Shown here in pieces: positions 11,652 to 24,039 of a DNA stretch of 64,000 nucleotides (position 1 is the stretch's first letter; every line of letters begins with the position of its first letter). Origin of the DNA: Iris pallida (taxonomy: Eukaryota > Streptophyta > Magnoliopsida > Asparagales > Iridaceae); the NCBI GenBank assembly GCA_029216955.1, contig JANAVB010004128.1, forward strand, positions 15,001 to 79,000, given 5' to 3'. A program made the translations under genes and the position numbers. The notes beneath the pieces were generated by a model. That model was not told the origin of the DNA. It did not search any database and worked only from the letters and a program-made list of their open reading frames with translations.

Positions 11652-14600
11652 TACTCATTTTTGTATGTTCAGTATATAGAATCCTAAGTTAATGAAGTTG
11701 GTTACCCCTTGTGTAATTCTAACTATGGTGAATTCCGCAGTGGAAGAGATCGACTCGAAGAAGTTTGTTGCATCTTCCATGCATAACCGCACCAAGAGGT
11801 TAGTGACCATATTTTGCATTTTTCGTCTTCATTCTATTTACTATTTCTTGATAGCATGCTCAATCTTTGCTGATGTAACTGGTTTTAACTAATTGACAAT
11901 GAATATTCTGAGAAAAGAGTGAAGAATGAAGAGGGATTGGATTCTTCTAAAGCCTTTCAGCATCTTAAGTTGGTATGCATGCTCTTTCTTCACTATATAC
12001 CAATATTTTTCTTTGTTCCTACTAATTAAAAGGAAATATATATGTTATATTTTTGCATTCATAATGCATTTATACAAGCCTATATGGAAGACAATTTAAA
12101 TTTTCAATAATCATCTTGAAGTTCTAAGTTTAATGTTGTACATGTTTTCTTGATTTGATCTTCTAATATCTTTGGTTATGATACATAGATCACAGGGGAT
12201 GAGGATGTGTCATTTTGAATCCTAATCTTTCATGTCACTACATTGTTGCATTAGTTAGTGTACCTATGAACTACTATTTTAATAACAAGGAGTACTGATT
12301 CTAAACTTGATTTTGATGCCAGGGTATAAGGAAGGCCAAGGGTTACACTGGTACAAAAATAAACCATCCCCTGTCATTACAGTCAAAAGCCCTTTGAAGC
12401 AAGAGGTATCGGACACATCATAGTTGTTACGATTAGCAATACTTGAGTAGTAGTATCAGTCTTAGTAAATAGTTTGTAATTTTATTGAAAATAAACATTG
12501 TAGTAGTTGAGAAAACTGATAAGAGTTGAGCACAACTGTGAATTATAATGAAAGGATTGCAAGGTTTTTTCTATTGATGCATACGAGGATGTACCGGAGA
12601 AAGATGAACAAGCTCGCTCTAAAGACGTTAAGCTATTCCTAGTAACCCTTTTTTTGTAGATTTGAATACTCTTTGTACATATTAGTGGTTTTGGTGTATA
12701 AAAGAAAAAAATCTGCGCAATTTAGGTATAATATGAACACAGTTGGGGTCAGTTATTGTAGCTGCTGTGCTTATACTACATTGTTGTGATTTGGTAGGTA
12801 CAGTCCAGGTTGTACATGGATTCCTTTTAGACTTAAATAGTTGGAACTAATTTGTCCAATCTATTTGTGGAATTTCTTGACTACTTCATGTTTTGCCGAA
12901 CTAGTTCATGTTGGCTGCTAAAACTTTGAAGGTTAGAACCCAATTACTCGAGCTTATTTTGAAATGGTTGTGCATGTTATAAGATGCAAACTAACAGATA
13001 AATCTGAACTTACATAATTTTGTATGTATATGTACAAAAATGACGTTTATATGACATTATAAATATTCTAGAAGGAATTGGGATGTTAGAAAACAAATTA
13101 AAAAACATAATTTGTTGCAAGTAAATTATTATTTTATTGTAACGTAATTGATTTGTTAAATTAATATATTTTGTTCTCCTTCTATAGATTTCAAAAACTG
13201 TATTAATTGAACAAGAATTTTTTGATAGGGACTTGATGACTTGCGATCAGGAGGTCATGATAGTGATGTTCCAAATTTGTAGGTATTTCATTAAAGCTAA
13301 ACTATTTGTTTGCTTGGATTCCTCATTTGCTCGACAACATCTAAAACCTGCAATGCTGGCTCTTGATACTATAGTATCTTAGTAGTAGATGTATCATTAT
13401 TCATTCTAATATTAGTCTCCCCTCAGTTTGATATATAAAAAATCTTACCTTGAAGGAGCGTAGATTAGAGATAGTTCCATAGGGTTGGTTGATTATCAAT
13501 CTTCAAATTACTTGATGTTGACCCTCTGAGAAGTGAGTTTAACTAATCTAACCTGTTATTATTTTCATGTCTGCACCATAATGGTAATAAGTTTAGGGTT
13601 TGTTTGGCAAATGGAAGGTGAGAGGAAAAGTAGGAAACAGTGGAAACTATGACTAATTTTCATTTGTTTGGAAATTAGAAAGCAAGTTATAAAACTAGTA
13701 TGCCCACCCCCTAAACCATGGGGTTGCTCAACCTTTTGTATCAATTAGTTGTCAGCAGCAGTAATTCCAGTTTATGCTTCAAAAATGACTGATTTACTAA
13801 GTTCTTATTCATAATTTGACTACAAATTATGTATGTATCTAACTCATTTGTGAAATTGAATGTAAAAGTAGTATATATCTAACTTGATGCTTTGAAGAGG
13901 ACATCAACAATGTAGGTGAAATCTCCTTCATCCTGAAAATTCTGTCAAAGTTCTCCATATGTTGCTGTCTAGTGATGTAGTGCCAAACAGGGAGGAAGGA
14001 AGAAATCTCTTCATCAGCAGTATAGTGACTGAAGGTTCCATTTTCTCTCTTTTTTCTTTTATTTTTTTCTTTAGCAGCAGGTGTAATGGTTGTGGAACCC
14101 TTTGCTTTTATAGGGAGGCTCTATTTAAGCCTTTTGTAGTATAATAGGTAGTTTGTTACTTGGGTACTCTTTGAGACCTTTAGTTGGGACTTTGAAGATG
14201 TACTAGTTTCTATGGTTTAAATGAGTATCGGGTAGGTCAGTCCTGGTTGGTGCCTACCCAGTTTAATCTTCAAAAAAATGGATATTGGTAATATACTTTA
14301 GAGAAAAATATTCTGATCATTAGATGTCTTGTGTTATGATTATTAGATGTCTTAAGTTATGGCTCTTTTTGAGATTGGAAACTTTCATCATGCATATCTT
14401 TATATTGGAGCCCTATTATAAGTGACAGGATCAAGTTAGGAAATGTTAAGATAGCTATGCTATTATAATTTTTTACTAAAAAAAATTCAAAATCCATGTT
14501 GTGTAGTGTGTCAAACACATACTGGAACATATCAAATCATATTACGGAGTCAAAATAGATACCAAATTTGTGTCATTGTGGTTAAATGTGTCGAATTTGT

Positions 14601-15321
14601 GTGTACAACATAGGATAATGGTAATGCATGTTGAAAAATTCTGCTGATATCTCAATAGTTCTTGTAACTGCTCATATTTCCATTGGCATCATGTGGTGCT
14701 ACATGATATTGGCATCAGGAGATCTGAATCAGCATTTAATATACCATAGTTTGAAATTATCATGTACTTGTTCAATACTTCTTCAAACAATTAAGCATAC
14801 TAAGGTTGTGCCATATTTTTTTTTGAATGTGCCATTCTAGCTGATGATGTACAACTTTTATACCTTATGGAATGAAATGAAGCAATGAGTTTTGAATTCG
14901 ATTATGTCAAAGGTTTTTCTTTTCTGGTGACATAATTTATCTGTTATGTTCATCAAATTGCATAAGAAGATGGTAGTCATTGGCACTTAGATGTTTAGAG
15001 TTTAGACATGCATTAGGCTAGCCATCAGACATCTGCCAACCTTGAAGTTGTATAAGCCTCAACCATTTAGGTAAAGTGGTGTCAACGCTGAGTCTAGGTA
15101 AAGTGTCCTGTAGATATCATTTTCCTATTGCATATTTATCAAATACTCATTTTAAACAGAGTACTCTGATTGTAGGACTCGATTATTTATACCATACAAA
15201 TCTTTCACTTCTTCATGTACTATTGATTAAGTAGGTAAAATTTCTTGTACTATTAATTAAGTAGGTAAAATGTTACGTTTCCATTGATAAATAACTTCTA
15301 ACACTTATCCATCTAAATTAG
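11652..15321 (+). other. CACTA-1 interior, AT-rich, mostly intron-like
   Basis: This stretch has no sustained reading frame. It looks like intron and intergenic DNA carried by the element. Short exon-like patches near 11730-11800, 11925-11975, 12320-12410 and 13228-13280 touch AG or GT splice-like dinucleotides but could not be assigned. Nothing resembling a CACTA transposase is present. Confidence 0.5.
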
Positions 15322-17177
15322 AAACATAGTTGTCCATCATGTGGTGAACCTCTAAAGGCTCATGTTTACTGCTACACACATCAGAAGGGTAATTTAACAG
15401 TTATGGTCAGGCAGCTTCCTCAAGAATCAACTTTATCGGGTGAAGTAGAGGGGAAATTTTGGATATGGACTCGTTGTTTAAAATGTGCACATGTAAGTGA
15501 GATCCCAAGATCCACTCATAGGGTTGTGATGTCTACAGCAGCACGGGGCCTCTTGTTTGGGAAGTTTCTGGAGCTCAGCTTTTCAAGCCACTTTGTAGCC
15601 AGTAGGTTATCTTCTAAATATGGGCACTCGCTACATAAGGACTGCCTTCACTTTTTTGGGTATGCATGGTATTTTGGCTGTCATGTAACAAATATCTCTA
15701 TATCAATAATATGATATTCCGACTCACATTATACAATATAACGATGCGCAGATTGGGCTCTAGAGTTGCAATGTTCAGATATTCTCATATTGAAATTTAT
15801 TTTGTGTGTAAGCCACCACCTATGTTGGAGTTCTATAATGCAAATGGACAAGGATGGATTAAGAGAGAAGTAAAATATGTAAGCAACTTGAAAACATGTG
15901 TAGTTTATGTTCCATATGAAACCTACTGAAATCTGACCTTAGTTTACTTCTTGAAGGTGCTTCAATGAGTAGACACGCTTTTCTCGGAGGTTTCCAACTC
16001 ATTGCAGCAGTTGAAGAATGGAGACTCTTCCATTCCTCCAAAGAAGTCTTTCAATTTTTTGGGTTCAATAGATGATCTTTCTGAGGTCGAACAGATGTTG
16101 ATTCAAGAAAAATTAGAGTTTGAGGTCAGTTTCGTTATGCCGAACTTGGATTTTCTCTAAGAGGAAGGGTTGATTAGTTTTTTTTTAATTTAATGAATTA
16201 GTGACTCACCAAATCATCATCTTTTCTTGTATTTTTCTTCATTTAGGCTTCTTTGCTGAAGGCTATAAATTTTAGTGGTCAACTGGGAAGGGCTTCAAAT
16301 GAAATTCTCAGTTTGAGTTGGTTAATTCAGGAGATTTTTCTTGAGCTATATATTTGGGATCATCGTTTGCATTCCCTTCTGCAGTACAAAGAATATACCG
16401 ATGCTCTTCGTGGTCAAATTCACGAACAATGCGTACAGGATAATGCTAAGCTGCATAATGACATTGTTGAAAATAGAAAAAGGCATCATTCTATATCTTT
16501 GGAAAGTTCTATTTAGGTTCCTGCGAATATTGAGGATTCCTTATCTTGTACCACGTCCCCGTGCTGAAAACAATAGCAGTTTTAGATCTGAGATAGAAAT
16601 GGAGTCTGCTGAAATTTCTCAAAATAGTAGAAGTCATAATTCATTGGAGCCTGGAATTGCTGACTTGTCTAGTTCAATTGGTGAGAACTTTCATAGTCCA
16701 GATGGGCATGTATACTCTTTCCTGGACCAAGATACATCTACTTGAGAGTCTTTTGTGCCAACTAGTGATTATCACAAAGAGTCGGTCTCTAATTTCGATC
16801 GCGTGCAGGCAAACAACAATGATCCATCTACAGTTGAACAAGTCAGATCAACTGAAACAATGGACAAACAAGAGCTGAAAATTGACAATACAGATATTGG
16901 GGGTGAAAATTCTACATTTAAGGAACAACATCAGTGCAGTAGTATATTTGTACAATTGTCGAATTCCAAATTGATGGACTCGGAAGACTGGGTTTGGACT
17001 CCAGCTGCAGAGCTGCGAAGGGTATATAGGAAGGATCTACGTGGTGGTTCCTTGCAGAAGTATGAATTCATCCGTTACTATACTCCAACATCTCTCCCCT
17101 CAATGCATGGAATGATTTCCCAGGAAAAGGATTATGTTTTGGTTAGTTTGGAGCTTACACATGACAATTCATATTGA
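15322..17177 (+). pseudogene. FAB1-like: Captured fragment of a FAB1/PIKfyve phosphatidylinositol-3-phosphate 5-kinase gene
   Basis: Exons and introns are both preserved, so capture was at the DNA level. Exon a (15322-15659) encodes a cysteine-rich stretch: SCPSCGEPLKAHVYCYTHQK, then EGKFWIWTRCLKC and SFSSHF..GHSLHKDCLHFFG. Exon b (15752-15878) holds AMFRYSHIEIYFVCKPPP. Exons c (about 15943-16124) and d (from 16247) cover the linker, including IWDHRLHSLL. The last part has DSEDWVWTPAAELRRVYRKD. These match the central cysteine-rich region and linker of plant FAB1. The C-terminal lipid-kinase domain is absent. Breaks include TGA at 15966-15968, TAG at 16514-16516, a frameshift near 16515 and TGA at 16743-16745. 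In plants FAB1 makes PI(3,5)P2 on endosomes and the vacuole; this copy cannot. Confidence 0.87.
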
Positions 17178-17640
17178 GATACTGATGGGATGCTCATGGA
17201 TATTTAGATAAGCTTTCCAAATTATCAGTAAATTGGACATAGTACCATATTTATATGTATTACCAAGCACCAAATTATGAAGTCTTTTTTATTTTGCCCA
17301 GTTTGGATATTTTTGCTTCAGATAACAATTTCCTCCAGTGTTCTGAACATGTCTAAATCTATATTAATTTGCGATTCCATGATTTTAACTTTGATTTTAA
17401 CTTATTTCATAATCTATTAAAGTGTCTGGAAGAGATGTTTTGCATGTGTTAATAATTTGCTCAAATGTTCTCTCATTGACTGTTGTGCTTAACCTTGTGT
17501 TGGTAATGGATGAAAGTATAGTATGTTGAATCTATATTTCTGATGTCATCATTTAATGTACTATCTTCAAAAATCTGATTGTACCACTTATTATGTGTTT
17601 CCATGTTCAGTTTAGAAATCATTATATTTAATTATCGTTC
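17178..17640. other. Non-coding stretch of CACTA-1 after the FAB1 fragment
   Basis: AT-rich DNA with no reading frame or repeat that I recognise. It may be intron sequence following the last captured exon. Confidence 0.5.
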
Positions 17641-18036
17641 AAACTAAAAATTGGAATGCAAAAATGAAATTAAAAAATAAACATGAACGTTCATAAAGTG
17701 TTGCAAAACTCGCCATAAGAATAATGCAAAAGTATTACAAATTATATTTAGGAACAAGCTTAAAGTGTTCCAAAATGACATTTAGAAACGTTTTAATGAT
17801 GTTCCAAAAATACTTTAGAAACACATTATATATGTTCCAAAAACTACGTTTGGAACGTCTAATAGATGTTCCACACTAAATTTAGGAACGCATTATAAAT
17901 GTTCCAAACTAAATTTCGGAACGCGTTATAAATGTTCCAAATATTGCAACGCCACTTTTAGGAACGATTATGGTATGTTCCTAAAAATATTCGGAACATA
18001 AAAAAATTGTTCCTAAAGGCCCTTTTTGGTGTAGTG
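17641..18036 (+). repeat. CACTA-1 right subterminal array and terminal repeat
   Basis: Between about 17740 and 18015 the motif pair GGAAC(G) / TGTTCCA recurs every 20-40 bp in both orientations. It ends with CCCTTTTTGGTGTAGTG at 18020-18036, the inverse of the left terminus. The dense array is the typical right subterminal region of a CACTA element. Confidence 0.85.
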
Positions 18037-18232
18037 GAGGCGATGCTCTCACGCCCCCAACACTTTTTGGGAGGCCCTTCTTTAGGATTCTTCCGGGTTC
18101 TCGCGCCTCTCCTGTCTGTGGGCGTCGAAATCCGGTTCCTTTTTGCGCTGCCTGCGTAGTCTGTTTTCTTTTGTTCTGGCCGCGTCATGTGTGCTTACTT
18201 GTATAGGCTTCGGCATTTTGCGCCTATTACTT

Positions 18233-18235
<3 letters not shown>
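18037..18235. other. Unclassified host sequence right of CACTA-1
   Basis: It begins with the GAG target duplication and is moderately GC-rich. It contains no clear gene. Its end runs directly into (TA)n, as the LINE tail at 23166 does, so it may be the 3' stub of another LINE; I cannot prove that. Confidence 0.35.
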
Positions 18236-18310
<75 letters not shown>

Positions 18311-18340
18311 AAATATATATATATATATATATATGATATA
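18236..18340. repeat. (TA)n microsatellite
   Basis: About 100 bp of alternating T and A with a few interruptions, directly before the LINE 5' end. Open frames of alternating Tyr/Ile here are artefacts of the repeat. Confidence 0.95.
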
Positions 18341-18435
18341 AGGATCGCACGTTGCCCTAGTGCGCCGCGCCCCTAGATCTTAACAGTTCTTCTCCGGGCG
18401 GCTCCGGCTTGGCCTTTGGCCGGGCCGGCGTCATC

Positions 18436-19830
18436 ATGGCCAAGTCCTTTGCAGCTGTTGTTGCAGGACGGTTCGAAGATCCTCCTCGTTTGCCTCCAAG
18501 AACGACTACTTCGTTTAAGGGTGCTCCAGCAATTTCTTTTACGGATGAAGAAGAACAAACCCTCTCCAACCCACTCCGGTTCGCTCTCATTGGAAAGTTC
18601 TCACATTACAAACCATCGATTGAGGTGATTCGTAAACCTTTATCAGGATTTCAATTCCAGGGTTCTATTAAAGCCGGAGTTATTGACAGAAAACATATTC
18701 TTATTCGTCCTTCTGCTGAAGAAGACTATCTTCGTCTGCGCTCCAAAGACACTTGGTTTGTTTCGAAAGCACTGATGCGGATTTTTTAAGTGGGAACCAG
18801 ATTTCTCACCTTCTTATGAATCATCCCTAATGCCTGTGTGGGTGGATCTTCCTGATTTACCACATCATCTATATGGCAAGGAAGCGCTATTTGCTATTAC
18901 TTCGGCAATTGGAACACCACTGAAGATTGACAAAGCCACGTCTGATCTTTCAAGACCAAGTAGAGCCAGGGTTTTCGTCGAAATTGATGCAAGTAAGCCT
19001 CTTCATCACCGTATTCGCATAAATTTGCCTCGTGCTAGAAGTTTTTGGCAAAATTTTGAGTATGAATACACACCTCTTTATTGCTCACACTGTCACCATC
19101 AAGGTCATGTTGTTACTCATTGTAAACTTAAGAATAAAGGAAAAGAAGTAATGCATGAAGAACATATTGTGAAGAAGCTCAACCGGAGAAGGACACGCGT
19201 CGTGCGTAGGATGATTTCGTTGTTACTCGTATTCTGCAGCGTCCTAATAAAGGGAACTTAACAATTAATGAAGGGGAACTGGGTGTTAACCCACCTTCCG
19301 AGGCCATCATTACGACAGATAAAACAAAATTAATTATAGTAGATGAGCAATTACTTCCTTCTACCCCACCAGACCCAACTGAACAAACCGTCATCAACGC
19401 TCCAGGCCCGAGAACAGAGGAGAATGCTTCACATCAGCATGTCTCATCGGAGGAAACTGAGAAGGAACCGGCGGCTATTGAAGCTGTACAAATGGCTCCT
19501 ACTGATGATGAGTTAGTTGGTGAGCCACATGCTGAAGGAGAAGCTGTTGAAGGAGGTAATGCTGCTGCAGGAGACACTGACCAATTGGAGGAAGGAGAGT
19601 TTCGGGATCCTCTGCTTAGCTGGGCTGATGAAGTCGAGAGAGAGGACACTCAGATGGAGGACAGAGGCAGTCAAGAAGACAGTCGTATTCCAGGAGGAGA
19701 TTCTCAAGCCGAGAAATCTATAGTCCAAAGGAGGAAGAAGTCAAAGAAGGAGATCGTGCCTTCCGATCATGTCACTCGTCAACAAGCAAACTCACAATCC
19801 TTAAGTAAATTTCAATCCATTAATGTTTAG
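18436..19830 (+). pseudogene. LINE ORF1, nucleic-acid-binding protein, broken
   Basis: I choose ATG 18436 because it precedes AKSFAAVVAGRF, a usual N-terminal pattern of plant L1 ORF1. A DUF4283-like region (about 18560-18990) includes WVDLPDLPHHLYGKEAL. A CCHC knuckle (CSHCHHQGHVVTHC, about 19083-19124) follows, then an acidic low-complexity tail. An extra T in the run near 18781-18788 shifts the frame, another shift lies near 19170, and a TAG sits at 19207-19209. The protein would normally coat LINE RNA. The final stop (19828-19830) overlaps the start of ORF2 by 8 nt. Confidence 0.82.
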
Positions 19831-22800
19831 CATATTCTTATGGAATGTGAGGGGTATCGCGAGTAAGATGACTATTAAAAGAATCAAACTTCTAGTGAGG
19901 ATGCACAAAGTTGTGTTTCTTGCCATCATCGAGCCTAAGGTTGATGCTGCTCAGTTAGACTATTACAAAATTAAGCTTGGATTCTCTATGGCTTTTTCTA
20001 ATGATCGTGGTAACATATGGGTGTTGGCAAAAGAGGAATGTGACATTAGCCTTAGCGACTCTTTTGATCAAGCTTTATCTGTTAAAGTTGTTCATCATTT
20101 GCTCCCTTCGGAGGCTATGTTCACTGTGGTCCATGGTGATAATACTAAGGAAGGTCGCCGTATGCTTTGGGATAGATTATCACAACTGCAGGGGTCTTAT
20201 TCTCTTCCCTGGGTGGTTGGGGGTGATTTCAATGCAGTTCTAAGGTCGGAGGAGAAGATTGGTGGCCGTGTTGCGGATCCAGTTTCGATTCAGGAGTTTG
20301 CAAACTTTAAAATGGTTGCTGGTTTATCTGAGCTTCCATACTCTGGGAGTTACTTCACTTAGTTGAAATCAATGAAGGACGGCAAGTGTGGCTCTCGACT
20401 TGATCGAGTTATGGTTGATAATGCATGGATCAGGCTGGCTCCACTGTCTAAAGTGGATCATCTTAACAAATTGGAATCGGATCATGCCCCGATTCTAGCT
20501 CAATTTAAACGAGAACCTGTGGGGGGGAGGAAACAATTCAGGTTCCTTGATTTATGGACATCGCATGGGGAATTCTCATCTATTATCAATCAAGCTTGGC
20601 ACTCGGTTGATCATCCGAATGCTGTTACTAGAGTATCTCTTCGTCTTGATGCTTGCAGGAAAATGCTATCTACTTGGAGTAGAAAATCATATGGTGATAT
20701 CTTTCAATCGGTTAAGGAAGCAGAAGATGTGGTGTTAAGTACAGAATTACATCATGAGGTTATGAATAATCCTGAGTCGCTTGAACAATTGTCTAAGGCC
20801 AAGGCTCTACTTAAACAGAGAGTTTGTACTGAAGAGGCCTATTGTAGACAAAAGGCCCGACTTAAATGGGACCTGGAAGGGGACAAAAATACAACATACT
20901 TCCATGGCTGTGTGAATAATCGAAAGAAGTCGCTGCATATTCATTCTGTCACCACTGATACTAGAGTTATTCTCACGGAATAGCAGGATATTCATAGCTA
21001 TGCGAAGGAATTCTTTGCTAAATCATATGAAAGGGGGGATATTCAGGAAGATGGAGATTTGCTTAATCTAATACCGAGTATTGTGACAGAAGAGGACAAT
21101 AACATTCTCATTACTGAGCCTACAAAGGATGAAATTCTGGATACAATCAAGAGCTTGGACAAATCGAGTGCCTCAGGTCCTGATGGGTTTACCCCTTCTT
21201 TCTATCTACACAGTTGGGATATTGTTGGTGATGACATTCAAGAGGCTATTTCTATGTTCATGGACGGATTCTCCCTTCCCAGGGCTTTCACCAACACTTC
21301 TATTGTATTAATCCCTAAGGTCAAACAACCTCACACCTTTGGTGATTACAGGCCTATCATTCTCTGCACTATCTTTAACAAAATCATATCGAAGCTCTTA
21401 TCTCGCCGATTAGCTCCTTTGCTACCACGTCTGATTTCACAGGAACAGAGTGGGTTTGTACAAGGTCGGGAAATAGTTAACAATATTCTTCTGGCTCAAG
21501 AGATGATGGCCAAGATGAATAAGAAGCACAGGGGAGGTAACATTGCGCTTAAGCTTGATATGATGAAGGCTTATGATAGGGTGGATTGGAGATATCTTTT
21601 GAAGGTTCTTCGTCGCTTTGGTTTTCATAATAAGTGGGTGGATATGATGTTGAGGATTATAAATAATGTGTGGTATTCACCGCTTATCAATGGGGAATCG
21701 ATCGAATATTTTCAAGCTTTTTGTGGTTTGCGACAAGGTGATCCATTGTCTCCGGTATTGTTCATCTTAGCAGCTGAAGTTCTCACTCGGAGTCTGAAAC
21801 GATTGCCAGATATGGATGGTTTCAATCCTTTTTTCACTCCTCGTGGATGTCCTCCTATTACACACCTTACATATGCCGATGATGTGCTGCTGTTTTTAGC
21901 GGGGGATTTGCGATCAGTAGGGATGATCAATGATGTTTTATCCAGGTATGAAGCTATGTCGGGCCAAAAGACTAACAAACATAAGTCTTCGATTTATATT
22001 TCTCCAAAGGAACGACCAGAGAAGGGTAAGGAATTGGCCTTTCGGTTTGGGTTTCAAGTGGGTTCTCCTCCGTTCACATACCTTGGCTGTCCTCTTATGG
22101 CAGGCCGGCGTAATGGGGGGATGTACGAAGAATTATTAGACAAGATCAGACATAAATTGGAAGGATGGCATAACAAAATCCTTTCCCCTGGAGGCAAATT
22201 GGTTTTAATCAAGAATGTGCTAGCTTCTATTCCAGTTTATACATTGGCCGCGTGTGATCCACATGTGGCAGTGTTAAATAGGATGGAGTCTATGTTTTCC
22301 TCGTTCTTTTGGGGTTATCATGATGGAGTTGCGAAGAGGACTTGGCTAGGATGGGCTTCTATTGCTCGTACCAAAGATGAAGGAGGTTTAGGTGTTCGAA
22401 GGTTGGAGGACGTCATGACTTCGATGACGATTAAATTATGGTGGAAATTTATGACTCAATCCTCGCTTTGGACTCATTTTTTTAGGATGAAATATTGTTC
22501 TCATGAGTCTGAGACTCAGGTTCAATTAACTTCTAATGCTTCTCATGTTTGGAAGAGGCTAGTTCATGGACGAAGGCTTGCGAGTCAGTACATTTCTCAG
22601 GTTAACAGTGCTTGGCAATGGCGCTATGCGCATTCAGGTATGTTCTCTGTTACTTCGGCATGGGAATTGGCTCGCACTCATTTACCAAGACTTCCTTTCT
22701 ACAAGCATATATTGTTGGCGTATGTTGCATAAAAAATTACCAACTGATGATAACATATCCAGGCTTGGATATAGTATGGCATCGAAATGCCATTGTTGTG

Positions 22801-23105
22801 TTGATCCTTCCACTGAAAACATAGCGCATATATTTCATGAAGGGAAGCCAGCGAATAAAGTATGGGCCTCAGTTCAGCAAGCATATGGGATCAGGACGAG
22901 CGGCAGTACACTGCTACATAGACTTCGTTCTTGGTGGAGAAAGAAGAAGAAGCACAAGAAAGAGATTGTAGTGGCAGCGGTTATATGGGTGCTGTGGAAA
23001 AATAGAAATAAATGGCGCTACGAGCAGTATTCTTATGGAATGGACATGCTGATTAGGGAAGTTTGCAGGCAGGTTGATAAGGCTTCTGTTAAGTGTAATT
23101 ACTAA
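19823..23105 (+). pseudogene. LINE ORF2, endonuclease and reverse transcriptase, broken
   Basis: The start ATG at 19823 lies inside the end of ORF1. The apurinic-like endonuclease covers about 19823-20450 (FLWNVRGI, the IEPKV glutamate, GGDFNAVL, SRLDRVMVD, ESDHAP). Reverse transcriptase follows from about 21130 (SASGPDGFTPSFY, KLDMMKAYDRVDW near 21550, RQGDPLSP near 21730, catalytic YADD near 21875). A zf-RVT zinc-binding end lies at about 22720-22870. Breaks are TAG at 20360-20362 (where the family has Trp), TAG at 20981-20983 and a frameshift near 22710. In the family this enzyme nicks DNA and primes reverse transcription at the target. The catalytic residues seen are intact, but the chain is not. 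Confidence 0.9.
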
Positions 23106-23164
23106 AGTTTCTGTAACCTGAGTTGGTACTCAATATTTTGAATGAATAAAATCTAGTTTTCCTT

Positions 23165-23166
<2 letters not shown>
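23106..23166 (+). other. LINE 3' UTR
   Basis: A short segment after the ORF2 stop (TAA 23103-23105). It contains an AATAAA polyadenylation-like motif (near 23143) and leads straight into the (TA)n tail. Confidence 0.65.
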
Positions 23167-23232
<66 letters not shown>

Positions 23233-23270
23233 TTTATATTATATATATATAATATATATATAATATACAA
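23167..23270. repeat. (TA)n tail of the LINE
   Basis: About 100 bp of (TA)n with a few interruptions. Plant LINEs often end in poly-A or a short simple repeat; here it is TA. Confidence 0.9.
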
Positions 23271-23590
23271 TTCAGATAAACAATAATAGCAGTAAATGTG
23301 AAGAAGTAAATGGTTTCTGCCGAACCCCAACGTAGCAAGTGCAAAAAAGGAAGGAAAAAAACACACACAAAAACTGCTTGTTAAAAGGGCGTTTCTCATG
23401 TAAATCAGATTAGCAAAGTTTATTAAGGGGAATAGGAAAAGTTAAGAGGTTTCGGGTTAGTTGTTGATGCAACCACGATAAAATCACTAAAAATGCCCTT
23501 TAAAATGGCGTTTTCTGTCTCTTAAGTAATTTTGGAAACTTCATTGCTACGAGAACAATTATAGTAAAGTATAATAGGTATATACAATTT
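23271..23590. other. Unclassified AT-rich spacer
   Basis: There is no coding frame or recognised repeat between the LINE tail and the outer edge of the inverted repeat that starts near 23590. Confidence 0.5.
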
Positions 23591-23753
23591 TATGGACAAT
23601 TTATTTTATTTTCTCTTTCTCTCTCTACTTCTTTCTCCCTACTCTAAAAAATAGTCCGGAATAAGAAGAAGAAGATTGGCAAGAAGAAGAAAACTCATAG
23701 GCAAGAAGGAGAAGGAGATTTGGCCGGGGGGGTCATGGCTTAGTGGTTGCAGC
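23590..23753 (+). repeat. Left arm of the long inverted repeat (outer part)
   Basis: It reads in the same order as the reverse complement of 42290-42400 plus 45902-45945, with few differences. Examples are a CT-rich block followed by CTACTCTAAAAAATAGTC, a GAA-rich block, and TTTGGCCGG...TCATGGCTTAGTGGTTG. CACTA-2 interrupts it at 23753. The arm continues at 27702. Confidence 0.8.
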
Positions 23754-23960
23754 CACTACAAGAAAAATGGCCAATCTTGACGGTTTATTTCTCGACGGTC
23801 GTGAAAAACCGTCGAGAAAATGGGTTATCATGACGGATTTAGCCTTACGTCAAGAAAGGCCATGTTTTATGTTAGTTTTATAATTTTATAGCATAATAGT
23901 TGACGGTTTTAGATGATCCGTCAAGAAACATCATTTTATTTATTGACGGTTTGGTGATAA
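23754..23960 (+). repeat. CACTA-2 left terminal and subterminal repeats
   Basis: The terminal 16 bp are followed by several GACGGTTT/CCGTCAAGAAA-type motifs in both orientations up to about 23970. The same motifs reappear at 27370-27690. Confidence 0.85.
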
Positions 23961-24039
23961 CCGTCAACTAATGTATGTGCGAAAAACTTGGCAGGATTTT
24001 TTCAGCTGCCATTTTGGTAATTTTTTGAAATAATTTTTA

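Larger units (their letters stand above)
10466..18036 (+). mobile_element. CACTA-1: non-autonomous CACTA (En/Spm) element with captured gene fragments
   Basis: The ends are perfect inverted repeats: CACTACACCAAAAAGGG at 10466 and its complement ending at 18036. They are flanked by the 3-bp duplication GAG (10463-10465 and 18037-18039), as expected for CACTA elements. Both ends carry many copies of a short subterminal motif (GGAAC / GTTCC). No transposase-like frame is visible in 7571 bp, so it would need a partner element to move. The interior holds an unidentified exon-like start (10820), a nested hAT-type element (11429-11643) and a FAB1/PIKfyve pseudogene (15322-17177). Confidence 0.92.
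18340..23270 (+). mobile_element. L1-type LINE retrotransposon, near full length but decayed
   Basis: There are two open reading frames: ORF1 with a DUF4283-like region and a CCHC knuckle, and ORF2 with endonuclease, reverse transcriptase and a zf-RVT domain. They are followed by a short 3' UTR and a (TA)n tail (23167-23270). No LTRs are present. This organisation is that of plant L1 LINEs. (TA)n lies at both ends, so the target duplication cannot be told from the repeat. Several stops and frameshifts make it inactive. Confidence 0.9.

Noticed and set aside
16253..17177. A functional host gene for the FAB1-like frames
   Set aside because: Stops and shifts are present, the kinase domain is missing, and the segment is enclosed by CACTA termini with a target duplication.
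18143..18376. Frame rich in alternating Tyr and Ile
   Set aside because: It is a translation of (TA)n, as are similar frames near 23130-23399 and 62743-63146.
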